A stretch of 15,793 nucleotides of DNA from an uncultured Clostridium sp. (GTDB lineage: Bacteria; Bacillota_A; Clostridia; TANB77; CAG-508): positions 1-15,793 of the forward strand of contig CAJKKA010000028.1 in NCBI GenBank assembly GCA_905200315.1, written 5' to 3'. Below the pieces are notes generated by a model, which made no database searches, was not told the DNA's origin, and worked only from the letters and a program-made list of their open reading frames with translations. Numbering within the stretch: the stretch's first letter is position 1; each line of letters starts with the position of its first letter. Both the position numbers and the translations under genes were made by a program. Below, in pieces: positions 7,342 through 14,767 of the stretch.

Positions 7342-8502
7342 ATGAAAAAAGTTTTTTTAAAAATTATTTTTTTAATAAGTATTATTTTGTTTCTTTTCTC
7401 TTCTAAGACAATGGCAGAAACAAATAATTGGAAAGAATGGCAAGAAAAGAATTATTGGGAGTGGCATACAAGAACTACAACAAATGACAAAGCGTATAAT
7501 GGAGAACATATAAAAATAGAAGATGATAAAATTAACTTTTATGGATATGGAGTAGTATCATATAAAGATTTTTTATATAAAAAATATAAAAACAATGGCA
7601 AGAAAACTTTTTCATTTAGAATAGATGAATCACAAGCAAATTACCATACACTAGATGGCGCTGGTATAATATTTAATTCAAATATAGTAAATAACAAGTT
7701 AACAGGATATGTTCTACTTTTTAAAGAAAAAGAAATTGTTATATATAGATTAGAGAATATAAATATAGATGAATTTGAAACTACACCAAATAAAACAATT
7801 GAAATGTATGGAACGATTGTTAGCAAATGTAGTAAAAATAATACAGGAATACATGATTTAGTTATAGAAATAACACCTACCAATATAAGTATAAAAGAAA
7901 ATGATACACAAATAGTAAACGAAAAATTGGAATATTCGTTAAATGTTGGAAATGATTTTGGATTGATATCTTCATATAGCCAACACGATTGTGCAATATT
8001 ATCAAAAATAGAATTTAGTCAATTTGATATTAAAATTGAAGATTATACTTATGAAATATTAAATACAGATATAAATAATAATCCAGTAGGAGGTGGAACA
8101 TTTATATTAGAAGATGAAAAAGGAAATAAAATATTAGAAGAAAGTACAAATGAAAATGGAGTTTTTTCTGTTAAAAACTTAACTCCGGGGAGATATATAG
8201 TAAAGCAAATAAAAGCACCAGATGGATATGAAATTAATAATGAAGAATTTCCATTTATAGTATCAAACGATGGGAAAATGTTAGATATAAATACAAATAA
8301 AGAAACAAATATTATAGTAAAAAATAACAAAAAACAACAAACAGTAAAAAACGAAAATAAAGCAAGCTTAACTATAGTAGATAACACTTTGGCAAATAAA
8401 ATAATTCCCAAAACTGGAATAACAAGAATTGTAATTATATTTGGAATAATTTTTACCTTTGGTATAATTCAATATATAAAATATAAAAAAATATTAAAAT
8501 AA
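7342..8502 (+). CDS. Sortase-anchored surface protein (IPKTG) with one SpaA-like domain
   Basis: 386 aa. Signal peptide 1-25 (TMA-ETN). Residues about 26-230 form a Trp/Tyr-rich beta domain resembling a lectin/laminin-G-like jelly roll (GAGIIFNS, GYVLLFKE); I cannot name the family. Residues 234-320 are a SpaA/prealbumin-like module ending in APDGYE. The Lys that normally starts such an intramolecular isopeptide bond is Asn241 (ILNTD), and the catalytic Glu before APxGY is Gln289, so the bond is probably absent. The C-terminus has IPKTG (355-359), a hydrophobic helix and a basic tail, a standard cell-wall sorting signal; no sortase gene is in the window. It starts 3 nt after the transketolase gene and is last before a terminator. 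Confidence 0.82.
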   Translation: MKKVFLKIIFLISIILFLFSSKTMAETNNWKEWQEKNYWEWHTRTTTNDKAYNGEHIKIEDDKINFYGYGVVSYKDFLYKKYKNNGKKTFSFRIDESQANYHTLDGAGIIFNSNIVNNKLTGYVLLFKEKEIVIYRLENINIDEFETTPNKTIEMYGTIVSKCSKNNTGIHDLVIEITPTNISIKENDTQIVNEKLEYSLNVGNDFGLISSYSQHDCAILSKIEFSQFDIKIEDYTYEILNTDINNNPVGGGTFILEDEKGNKILEESTNENGVFSVKNLTPGRYIVKQIKAPDGYEINNEEFPFIVSNDGKMLDINTNKETNIIVKNNKKQQTVKNENKASLTIVDNTLANKIIPKTGITRIVIIFGIIFTFGIIQYIKYKKILK

Positions 8503-8526
8503 ATATATACAAAGATATTAATAAAG

Positions 8527-8555
8527 AAAACCGCAAATATTTGCGGTTTTTGTCT
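8527..8555 (+). terminator. Palindromic Rho-independent terminator
   Basis: 8527-8538 and 8539-8550 form a perfect 12-bp inverted repeat with an ACCGC core, and the 3' arm itself supplies a T-run. It ends the 2316-8502 gene group. Confidence 0.85.
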
Positions 8556-8583
8556 TGTAAAAAAATAAACAATAGTGTAAAAT
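8555..8583 (+). promoter_or_regulatory. Possible sigma-A promoter for the racemase operon
   Basis: TTGTAA (8555-8560), 17-nt spacer, TAAAAT (8578-8583), immediately after a terminator. The predicted leader is about 115 nt and contains a repeat. The hexamers are imperfect. Confidence 0.4.
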
Positions 8584-8644
8584 ATGAAAGAAAATTTAAT
8601 TTATTGAAAATATTTATTATTTTGCAAAACTAATGTTAAACGTT

Positions 8645-8669
8645 GTAGGGGTCGGCGTCCCGACGACCC
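8645..8669 (+). repeat. GTAG-hairpin repeat, family B, in racemase leader
   Basis: GTAG at 8645-8648, then outer arms 8649-8654 and 8664-8669 (GGGTCG / CGACCC), a G-A mismatch and two inner pairs. It is preceded by AAACGTT as in family A. It lies about 35 nt upstream of the racemase start, inside the predicted leader. Confidence 0.85.
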
Positions 8670-8705
8670 GCAATATAAAAAATATAACAATACAAGGAGA
8701 TAAAA

Positions 8706-9795
8706 TTGAAAGAGTTAGTAATAAACAAAGAAGATTTAAAACATAATGTTAGACAAATAAAAAAATATGCAAAGGATAGTAAAGTAATTGCAGTTGTTAA
8801 GTCTAATGGTTATGGTTTAGATTTAGTAAAATTAACAAAGTTTTTAATAGATAATCGGAATTGAAATATTTGCAGTTGCAACAATTGAAGAAGCTTTAGA
8901 ACTTAGAAAAAATGGAATAAAAGAAGAAATTTTATTGCTATCTTCAACATGTTTGAAAGAAGATGTACAAAGTTTAATTGAAAATAATATAACCTTAACA
9001 ATTGGTTCAGTAGAGTCTGCTAAAATTGCAAACGAGGTAGCAAACGAAAAAAATATAAAAATAAAAGCACACTTAAAAATAGATACAGGTTTTGGAAGAT
9101 ACGGATTTGTTTATACTAAAAAAGATGATATATTAAAGACAATAAAACAAAATTCAAATATTGAATTTGAAGGGATTTTTACACATTTTTCAATAGCTTT
9201 TTATGACGATAAAATAACAAAAGAACAATTTGAGAAATTTATGAATGTTGTAAAATTTTTAGAAGAAAATAATATTAAATTCAAATTAAAACATGCATGT
9301 AATTCATCTGCATTTGTAAAATTCCCAGAAATGCATTTAGATGCGGTAAGAGTAGGATCAGCATTTGTGGGCAGACTATCTGTAGAAAATAAAATTGGAG
9401 TAAAGAAAATAGGAACATTAGAAAGTAAAGTTGCAGAAGTAAGAACATTGCCAGCTAATTTTAATATTGGATATTCAAATATTTATTTAACAAAAAAAGA
9501 AACAAAAGTGGCAATAATTCCTGTTGGACACTCAGATGGATTTAATGTAAGTTCTAACCGAGATATGTTTAGAAAAGTTGATAAATTACGTTATATAATA
9601 AATGATATAAAAGGATTTTTCAAAGAGCAATATTTAAAAGTAAATATAAATAATAAAAATTACAAATTAGCAGGAAGACTTGGAATGTATCATTCAACAG
9701 TTATAGTGGACAATAATGTTAAAGTTGGAGATAAAGCAGTTTATGAAGTAAACCCTATTTATATAGATCCACGCATAAGAAGGGAGTATAAATAA
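8706..9795 (+). pseudogene. Alanine racemase-like gene with a one-base frameshift
   Basis: Alanine racemase makes D-alanine for peptidoglycan using pyridoxal phosphate. TTG 8706 is preceded by AAGGAG at about 8695-8700. The frame reads through the cofactor lysine motif VVKSNGYG (Lys32) and stops at TGA 8862-8864. Removing the C at 8856 joins it to the downstream frame ([15 protein letters not shown]) and gives one 362-aa protein, near the family's length. Downstream parts are intact: HLKIDTGFGRYGF, RVGSAFVG, GYSNIY with the likely catalytic Tyr256, and a C-terminal barrel. IPVGHSDGF has His275 where Tyr is usual (VGYADG). The extra base is not in a homopolymer. It may be a real mutation, strain variation or an assembly error. 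The next gene overlaps its stop by 1 nt. Confidence 0.8.
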
Positions 9796-10874
9796 TGGAA
9801 GAAAAAGTTGATGAAAAAATATCTTTTTGGAAAAGAATTTTAATAAGTATAAAGGACTTTGAAAAATATAAAATATTTGCTATAGAAAAACTTTCGAAAT
9901 CTTTCAAATATTTTTTTGAATTTGCCTTGTTTTTTGTATTAATTATTGCATTAAGTTTTTGTGTAAAATATGGAATGATAATAAACAAAGCTACAAACTA
10001 TATAAAAAATGAATTACCTGAATTTACTTATAAAGAAGGAAAATTAGAGTTTGAAGATAATAAAAAAATAGAATTACAAAGTAATGATGATACAAAAGAT
10101 ATTTCATACAAAATAATAATAGATACACAAACAGCAAATGAAGAAGAAATAAATAGTTACAAGGAAAAAATAGGATTATATAATTATGGAATATTATTTT
10201 TAAAAGACAAAGTTATATTTAGAAGTTCACTTTTGCAGGGAGACGTAGAAAAGACTTATTCAGATATGCAAAATAGCTATGGAATATCAGAAGAATTTAC
10301 AAAAACAGAATTAGTAAATAAAATAACAGATAATAAAATGTATATGTTATATGCTCAAATGTTTGTAGTTATGTATATTTATTTATATATAACATATTCA
10401 ATTTCAATATTAACAGATGCATTAATACTAGCATTATTAGGAGTAATAACGGCAAGAATAGTAAGAGTAAAATTAAAATATTCAGCCTCATATGCAATGG
10501 CAATACATGCTTTAACATTGCCAATAATACTAAATGTAGCTTATATAATAATAAATACTTATACAGGATTCTATATAAAATACTTTGAAGTAATGTACAC
10601 AACAATTTCTTATATATGTATGGTTGCGGCAATATTAAGCATTAGGTCAGACCTAATAAAGGAAAAAATAGTAATAGGAAAAATAGAAGAAGTTCAAAAA
10701 AATATAAGAAAAGAAAACGAAGAAAATCAAAAAAAAGATGAAAAGCCAGAAGAAAAACAAGAAGAGCCAAAAGAAGAAAACAAAAAAGAAGATAAAAGCG
10801 AAGAAGAAGGAAAAATAGAATTAGAAGACAAAGACAAAAATGATGAAGGTAACCCAGCCACAGGAGAATCTTAA
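9795..10874 (+). CDS. DUF1189-family membrane protein
   Basis: 359 aa. ATG overlaps the racemase TAA by one base, with AAGGGAG upstream, so translation is coupled. The N-terminus (SFWKRILISIKDFEKYKIFA) matches the DUF1189 opening. One transmembrane helix lies at about 37-60, a soluble domain at about 62-175 that probably lies outside the membrane, then about four more helices at about 180-290. The C-terminal 60 residues are almost entirely Glu, Lys and Asp with some Pro and Asn and look disordered. The role of DUF1189 proteins is not established. Pairing with a racemase suggests, without proof, a link to the envelope. No clear terminator follows. Confidence 0.75.
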   Translation: MEEKVDEKISFWKRILISIKDFEKYKIFAIEKLSKSFKYFFEFALFFVLIIALSFCVKYGMIINKATNYIKNELPEFTYKEGKLEFEDNKKIELQSNDDTKDISYKIIIDTQTANEEEINSYKEKIGLYNYGILFLKDKVIFRSSLLQGDVEKTYSDMQNSYGISEEFTKTELVNKITDNKMYMLYAQMFVVMYIYLYITYSISILTDALILALLGVITARIVRVKLKYSASYAMAIHALTLPIILNVAYIIINTYTGFYIKYFEVMYTTISYICMVAAILSIRSDLIKEKIVIGKIEEVQKNIRKENEENQKKDEKPEEKQEEPKEENKKEDKSEEEGKIELEDKDKNDEGNPATGES

Positions 10875-10902
10875 ACTTTAAAGAAAAATAATGTCAAACA
10901 TT

Positions 10903-10983
10903 GTAGGGGGTCGGCGTACCTAAAGGTATAACGGATTTGTAATCTCACATACGTTCGAACAACTCCGAAATGCTCGACGACCA
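10903..10983 (+). repeat. GTAG-hairpin repeat, family B, split by about 52 bp
   Basis: The left part (GTAG plus GGGGTCGGCGTACC, 10903-10920) and the right part (CTCGACGACC, 10973-10982) together match the minus-strand family B copy at 321-347. Between them lies 10921-10972, about 36% GC and unlike its surroundings, with a small hairpin at its left edge (TACC TAAA GGTA). The interruption falls in the hairpin loop. Confidence 0.65.
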
Positions 10984-11042
10984 GAAAAAACGACTTCATA
11001 GATGTATCGACTGTTATTGATCATCATAATAAAATTATAAAA

Positions 11043-11065
11043 GGCGACCAGATGTCGCCCCTACA
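11043..11065 (-). repeat. GTAG-hairpin repeat, third variant, inverted
   Basis: On the minus strand GTAG (11064-11061) precedes a stem of GGCGAC / GTCGCC (11043-11048 with 11054-11059) with a 5-nt loop. With the copy at 10903 it forms a convergent pair in the 280-nt gap before ftsH. The rest of that gap holds a small AAAGAT-GAAA-ATCTTT hairpin (11103-11118) and no convincing promoter. Confidence 0.8.
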
Positions 11066-11154
11066 ATAATAATTTAATATTAATTATTATTATATGAAAA
11101 TTAAAGATGAAAATCTTTTATCTTATCAATTAAATTAGAAAGGATGTAATAAAT

Positions 11155-12942
11155 TTGAATAAAAAAGGAAACAAGAAAAATAACTCAAAATGGTATATAG
11201 CAGGAATTATACTACTAATACTAGCAATAATAGCATCAATAGCAATATACTTCTATATGAACAAAAATAAAGATAAAGAAAACACACTAGCATATACAGA
11301 CTTAATAAAACAAGTTGAAGCAGGAAATATAGAAAAAATAGAAATGACAGTAGGAAGTACATCTCTAAAAGTAAAAATAAAAAATGAAGATGAAGAAAAA
11401 AAGGCAATAGTTCCAAATACACAAACTTTTATGGAATTAATACAATCAAAAGTACAAGAAGGAAATGAAATTGAATTAATTCAAAATAAAGTAAATCCAT
11501 TAGTAACTATATCCCAAAACTTATTTTCATTACTTCCAACATTAATAATGATTGCATTAATAGTGCTTTTATTCCAAATGCAAGGTTTAGGAGATAAAGG
11601 AAAAGTATATGATGCAGAAGAAAAAGATACAAAAACAAAATTTGATGATGTAGCAGGTTTAGATGAAGAAAAACATGAATTAGCCGAAATTGTTGATTTC
11701 TTAAAAAAACCAGAAGAGTTTCATAAAATGGGAGCAAAAGTTCCAAGAGGAGTTTTACTTTGTGGAAAGCCAGGAACAGGAAAAACATTAATAGCAAAGG
11801 CAATAGCTGGAGAGGCAAATGTGCCATTTATATCAATGAGTGGATCAGAGTTTATAGAAATGTTTGCAGGACTTGGAGCTTCAAGAGTTAGAAAATTATT
11901 TGAAAAAGCAAGAAAAATGTCTCCATGTATAATATTTATAGATGAAATAGATGCAATAGGAGCAAGAAGAACAAGCAACAGTGGTGCGGAATCTGAAAAT
12001 AATCAAACTCTAAATCAATTACTAGTAGAGATGGATGGATTTGAAAGTGAAGAAAATATCATAGTTTTAGCAGCAACAAATAGACCAGAAATGTTAGACC
12101 AAGCACTTTTACGTCCAGGAAGGTTTGATAGACAAATAATGATAGCAGCCCCAGATCAAAGAGGAAGAGAAGAAATATTAAAAATTCATAGTAAAGATAA
12201 AAAATTTGCAGAAGATGTATCTTTAAAAACAATATCAGAAGATACAGCTGGATTTACAGGTGCAGAGCTTGCAAATGTTTTAAACGAAGCAGCAATAATA
12301 GCTACAATAAACAAACATGAAGCAATAACAAATCAAGACTTAGATGATGCAGTAAAAAAAGTCACAGTAGGACTTGAAAAACATAGTAGAATAATATCAG
12401 ATAAAGACAAAAAATTAACGGCCTTCCATGAAGCAGGACATGCAATAGTTAGTAGATACTTAGAAACACAAAACGACATAAAAGAAGTATCTATAATACC
12501 AAGAGGTGTTGCAGGTGGATATACAATGTACAAAACAAATGAAGATAAATACTATATTTCAAAAACAGAAATGGAAGAAAAAATGATATCTCTATTAGGA
12601 GGAAGAGCAGCAGAAAAAATAGCTTTAGATGATATATCAACAGGTGCAAGTAATGATCTAGAAGTAGCTACAAAAATTGCAAAAGATATGGTAACAGTAT
12701 ATGGAATGAGCGAAAACTTAGGACCAATATCTTTAAAAACAGATGATCCAAACGAACTATTAATATATGGAGAAAAAATTGAAGATGTAATAGGTGCAGA
12801 AGTAAAAATACTAATGGATACAGCATACAACGATGCACAAAAAATACTACTTGCACATATGGACGAACTAAATGCAGTAGCCAAAAAATTATTAGAAAAA
12901 GAAGTAATATCAGGAAGAGAATTTTACGAAATAGTAGGATAA
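11155..12942 (+). CDS. ftsH: ATP-dependent zinc metalloprotease FtsH
   Basis: 595 aa membrane protease that unfolds and degrades membrane and unstable cytosolic proteins as a hexamer. TTG start with AAAGGA at 11139-11144. Two transmembrane helices (about 13-35 and 122-142) flank a small extracytoplasmic domain. The AAA+ module has Walker A GKPGTGKT (204-211; the family norm is GPPGTGKT), Walker B IIFIDE (Asp263, Glu264) and arginine fingers Arg323/Arg326 in RPGRFDR. The pore loop is Phe237-Ala238-Gly239 where FVG is usual. The protease has HEAGH (His425, Glu426, His429) and third zinc ligand Asp501 in GASNDLEVAT. All catalytic residues are present. It is slightly short, lacking the usual charged C-terminal tail. 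It may be one of several FtsH copies in the genome. Confidence 0.95.
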   Translation: MNKKGNKKNNSKWYIAGIILLILAIIASIAIYFYMNKNKDKENTLAYTDLIKQVEAGNIEKIEMTVGSTSLKVKIKNEDEEKKAIVPNTQTFMELIQSKVQEGNEIELIQNKVNPLVTISQNLFSLLPTLIMIALIVLLFQMQGLGDKGKVYDAEEKDTKTKFDDVAGLDEEKHELAEIVDFLKKPEEFHKMGAKVPRGVLLCGKPGTGKTLIAKAIAGEANVPFISMSGSEFIEMFAGLGASRVRKLFEKARKMSPCIIFIDEIDAIGARRTSNSGAESENNQTLNQLLVEMDGFESEENIIVLAATNRPEMLDQALLRPGRFDRQIMIAAPDQRGREEILKIHSKDKKFAEDVSLKTISEDTAGFTGAELANVLNEAAIIATINKHEAITNQDLDDAVKKVTVGLEKHSRIISDKDKKLTAFHEAGHAIVSRYLETQNDIKEVSIIPRGVAGGYTMYKTNEDKYYISKTEMEEKMISLLGGRAAEKIALDDISTGASNDLEVATKIAKDMVTVYGMSENLGPISLKTDDPNELLIYGEKIEDVIGAEVKILMDTAYNDAQKILLAHMDELNAVAKKLLEKEVISGREFYEIVG

Positions 12943-12977
12943 AAAATAAGTCGCACAAAAGTGTGACTTATTTTTTA
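12941..12977. terminator. Bidirectional terminator between convergent genes
   Basis: A stem of up to about 15 bp (12942-12956 with 12961-12975, one G-T wobble) around loop AAAA, with a T-run on each strand's 3' side. It overlaps the last bases of the minus-strand gene, whose stop codon (12970-12968) lies in the stem. Confidence 0.85.
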
Positions 12978-13819
12978 TAATTCAAAACAATTTGTTTCTT
13001 ATTTAAATAATCCAAAATTCCATTATTATTTTTAAAATTAAAAATCAATTTATAACTACATAATTGTTGTGTTTTAAATCCAAATTTCTTATTAATATCA
13101 TTTATTCCATACTTACCATCACCTATAATTGGTAGTCCTATATGAGCTAAATGTGCACGTATTTGGTGAGTTTTACCTGTTTCTATATTTACATCTAAAA
13201 TACAAGTTTTATTATCTTTATTTACTTTCAAAACAGTATAATTCGTTATTATTTTTTGATAACCCTTTTTAAAAGTGTCTGAAATATATACCATAGATTT
13301 TTTATTATCTTTAAACAAAAAACTTTCTAATCTATCTTGCTTTTTTATTGGAATTCCATAGCAATAGGCAATATAATGTTTTTCAATTTCTTTATTTTTA
13401 AATTTATCAAAAAGTATATTTAAAGATTCGTTATTTTTTGCAAACAAAATTAAACCATAAGTATTTCTATCTAACCTATGGCAAGGCATAGCAGTTTTAC
13501 ATATTTGCTTTTGAACAAAAGTAGTAAGTGAATTTTCTCCTGTAACTTCAATTCCAGAAGGTTTATTTATAACTAAAATATTATCATCTTCATAAACAAT
13601 TTCAAGTTTTAACTCTAAAAAGGCATCTAAAATATATATTTTAACAACATCGTTTTCAAATACATTTTGAATAGAATTAATACGTTTGCCATTTATTTGA
13701 ATATCTTTTTTTCGTAGTGCTTTATATAAAACACCTTTGGTTAGTGCTGGAAAATTACCATATAAAAATTCATCTATTTTTTTATTATTATATTTTTTAT
13801 TTACTATTAATTCTTTCAT
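12968..13819 (-). CDS. RNA pseudouridine synthase, RluA/RluD family
   Basis: 283 aa. Converts specific uridines in rRNA or tRNA to pseudouridine. An N-terminal S4-like RNA-binding part (about 14-62: KKIDEFLYGN ... INGKRI) is followed by the catalytic domain: INKPSGIEVTGE (85-96), HRLDRNTYG (114-122) with catalytic Asp117, and ETGKTHQIRAHLAHIG near the C-terminus. The family motif is usually HRLDxxTSG; here Tyr replaces Ser. The exact RNA target cannot be told from sequence. No Shine-Dalgarno precedes the ATG, and the promoter lies so close that the message looks leaderless. It is convergent with ftsH and divergent from the gene at 13933. Confidence 0.92.
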   Translation of the reverse strand: MKELIVNKKYNNKKIDEFLYGNFPALTKGVLYKALRKKDIQINGKRINSIQNVFENDVVKIYILDAFLELKLEIVYEDDNILVINKPSGIEVTGENSLTTFVQKQICKTAMPCHRLDRNTYGLILFAKNNESLNILFDKFKNKEIEKHYIAYCYGIPIKKQDRLESFLFKDNKKSMVYISDTFKKGYQKIITNYTVLKVNKDNKTCILDVNIETGKTHQIRAHLAHIGLPIIGDGKYGINDINKKFGFKTQQLCSYKLIFNFKNNNGILDYLNKKQIVLNYKK

Positions 13820-13826
13820 ATTTTTT

Positions 13827-13855
13827 ATTATAATTTATTTTTTTATAGAAATCAA
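13827..13855 (-). promoter_or_regulatory. Sigma-A promoter of the pseudouridine synthase (leaderless start)
   Basis: On the minus strand TTGATT (13855-13850), 17-nt spacer, TATAAT (13832-13827). Only 7 nt separate the -10 box from the A of ATG at 13819, so transcription should start at or next to the start codon. Confidence 0.72.
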
Positions 13856-13884
13856 TGGAAATGTTTTTAATTTTATTGTATAAT
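13856..13884 (+). promoter_or_regulatory. Sigma-A promoter of the 13933 gene
   Basis: TGGAAA (13856-13861, 4 of 6 matches), 17-nt spacer, perfect TATAAT (13879-13884). Its -35 box abuts the -35 box of the minus-strand promoter, so the two divergent promoters stand back to back. Confidence 0.6.
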
Positions 13885-13932
13885 ATGTGACAGATTTATT
13901 TTAAAAATAGATTATAGAAAAGAGGTATACAA

Positions 13933-14742
13933 ATGAAATATTTAAAAGTAGTAGTGGTAGCAATATTTATGATATTAATTTTAGGAGTAGGAAATAGTGT
14001 ATTTGCAACAGATACATCTGCGGTTGAAAACTATATTAAAGATAAAAAAATAAATGTAAATAATATTACATCAACAGATATTTTAAATATGTATCAAGAT
14101 TTAAGCAAAGAATACTCAAACGATGAAATTGCTGATATGATAGATAGTTATTCAGCAGAGCTAGAGCAAGGTGGGATTAACAGTAATACAATTTCAACAG
14201 GAACTAAGGTATTAAGACAAACAGATGCAAGTACTATAAATGAAGTTTTAGAAGATGTTAATATAGATGAAGTAAAAGAAAAATTAGATAATGGTGAATC
14301 AGCTGAGGAAATTCTAAAAGATATGCAAGAAAATATGTCAACAACTAAAAAAGCATCTATAGTAGGCAAGATTCTTTTAAGCAATAAAACTGTGAAAAAT
14401 GTTTTAACAGTCGTTATTATATATGCAATTATAATGATTATTTTAAAAGGATTAATTTTTGTTAAAGCTAGAAGACATTTTTGGGTAACATTTATTCCTG
14501 TTTATAGAGATGGAGTATTATTTAAAATATGTGGATATAGTTATTGGTGGTTAATCTTATTATTAATTCCTGTAATAGGTTGGTTTATGTATGGAATTTT
14601 AAAACTTATAATGAACTTTGAACTTGCAAAATCATTTGAAAAAGGATTTTTCTTTGGACTTGGAATTTGGCTATTAAAACCAATATTTGAATTAATTATA
14701 ATATTTAATAAAAAAATTCAATACGTAGAAATAGAAGAATAA
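13933..14742 (+). CDS. Signal-peptide membrane protein with DUF5684-like C-terminal domain
   Basis: 269 aa. ATG with AGAGG at about 13920-13925. Signal peptide 1-25 (SVFA-TD). Residues about 26-150 are acidic, helical and without Cys, with DIL, EVLEDVN and EEILKDM stretches. A transmembrane helix follows at about 156-175, then a membrane domain with RHFWVTFIPVYRDGVLFKI, SYWWLILLLIPVIGWFMYG and more hydrophobic helices. This layout (FIPVY, then WW, then IPVI) is what DUF5684-type domains show; some are fused to signal peptidases, but no Ser/Lys dyad is visible here. Function unknown. It lies 25 nt upstream of ymdB and is probably cotranscribed with it. Confidence 0.65.
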   Translation: MKYLKVVVVAIFMILILGVGNSVFATDTSAVENYIKDKKINVNNITSTDILNMYQDLSKEYSNDEIADMIDSYSAELEQGGINSNTISTGTKVLRQTDASTINEVLEDVNIDEVKEKLDNGESAEEILKDMQENMSTTKKASIVGKILLSNKTVKNVLTVVIIYAIIMIILKGLIFVKARRHFWVTFIPVYRDGVLFKICGYSYWWLILLLIPVIGWFMYGILKLIMNFELAKSFEKGFFFGLGIWLLKPIFELIIIFNKKIQYVEIEE

Positions 14743-14767
14743 ATCTAAGAAAAATAGAGGTGAAAAA

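Noticed and set aside
8935..9795. Independent gene starting at TTG 8935
   Set aside because: It lacks the racemase N-terminus and cofactor lysine; those are encoded directly upstream in another frame, so it is the second half of a frameshifted gene.
10921..10972. tRNA-Thr-like fragment (GGTA, TTTGTAA, GTTCGAAC)
   Set aside because: The anticodon-to-T-loop distance is about 4 nt too short, the anticodon and T stems do not pair, and there is no acceptor stem.
11017..11041. ftsH promoter TTGATC / TATAAA
   Set aside because: The spacer is only 13 nt, too short for a sigma-A promoter.
11103..11118. Attenuator in the ftsH leader
   Set aside because: Only a 6-bp AT-rich hairpin with a short T-run; too weak to call.
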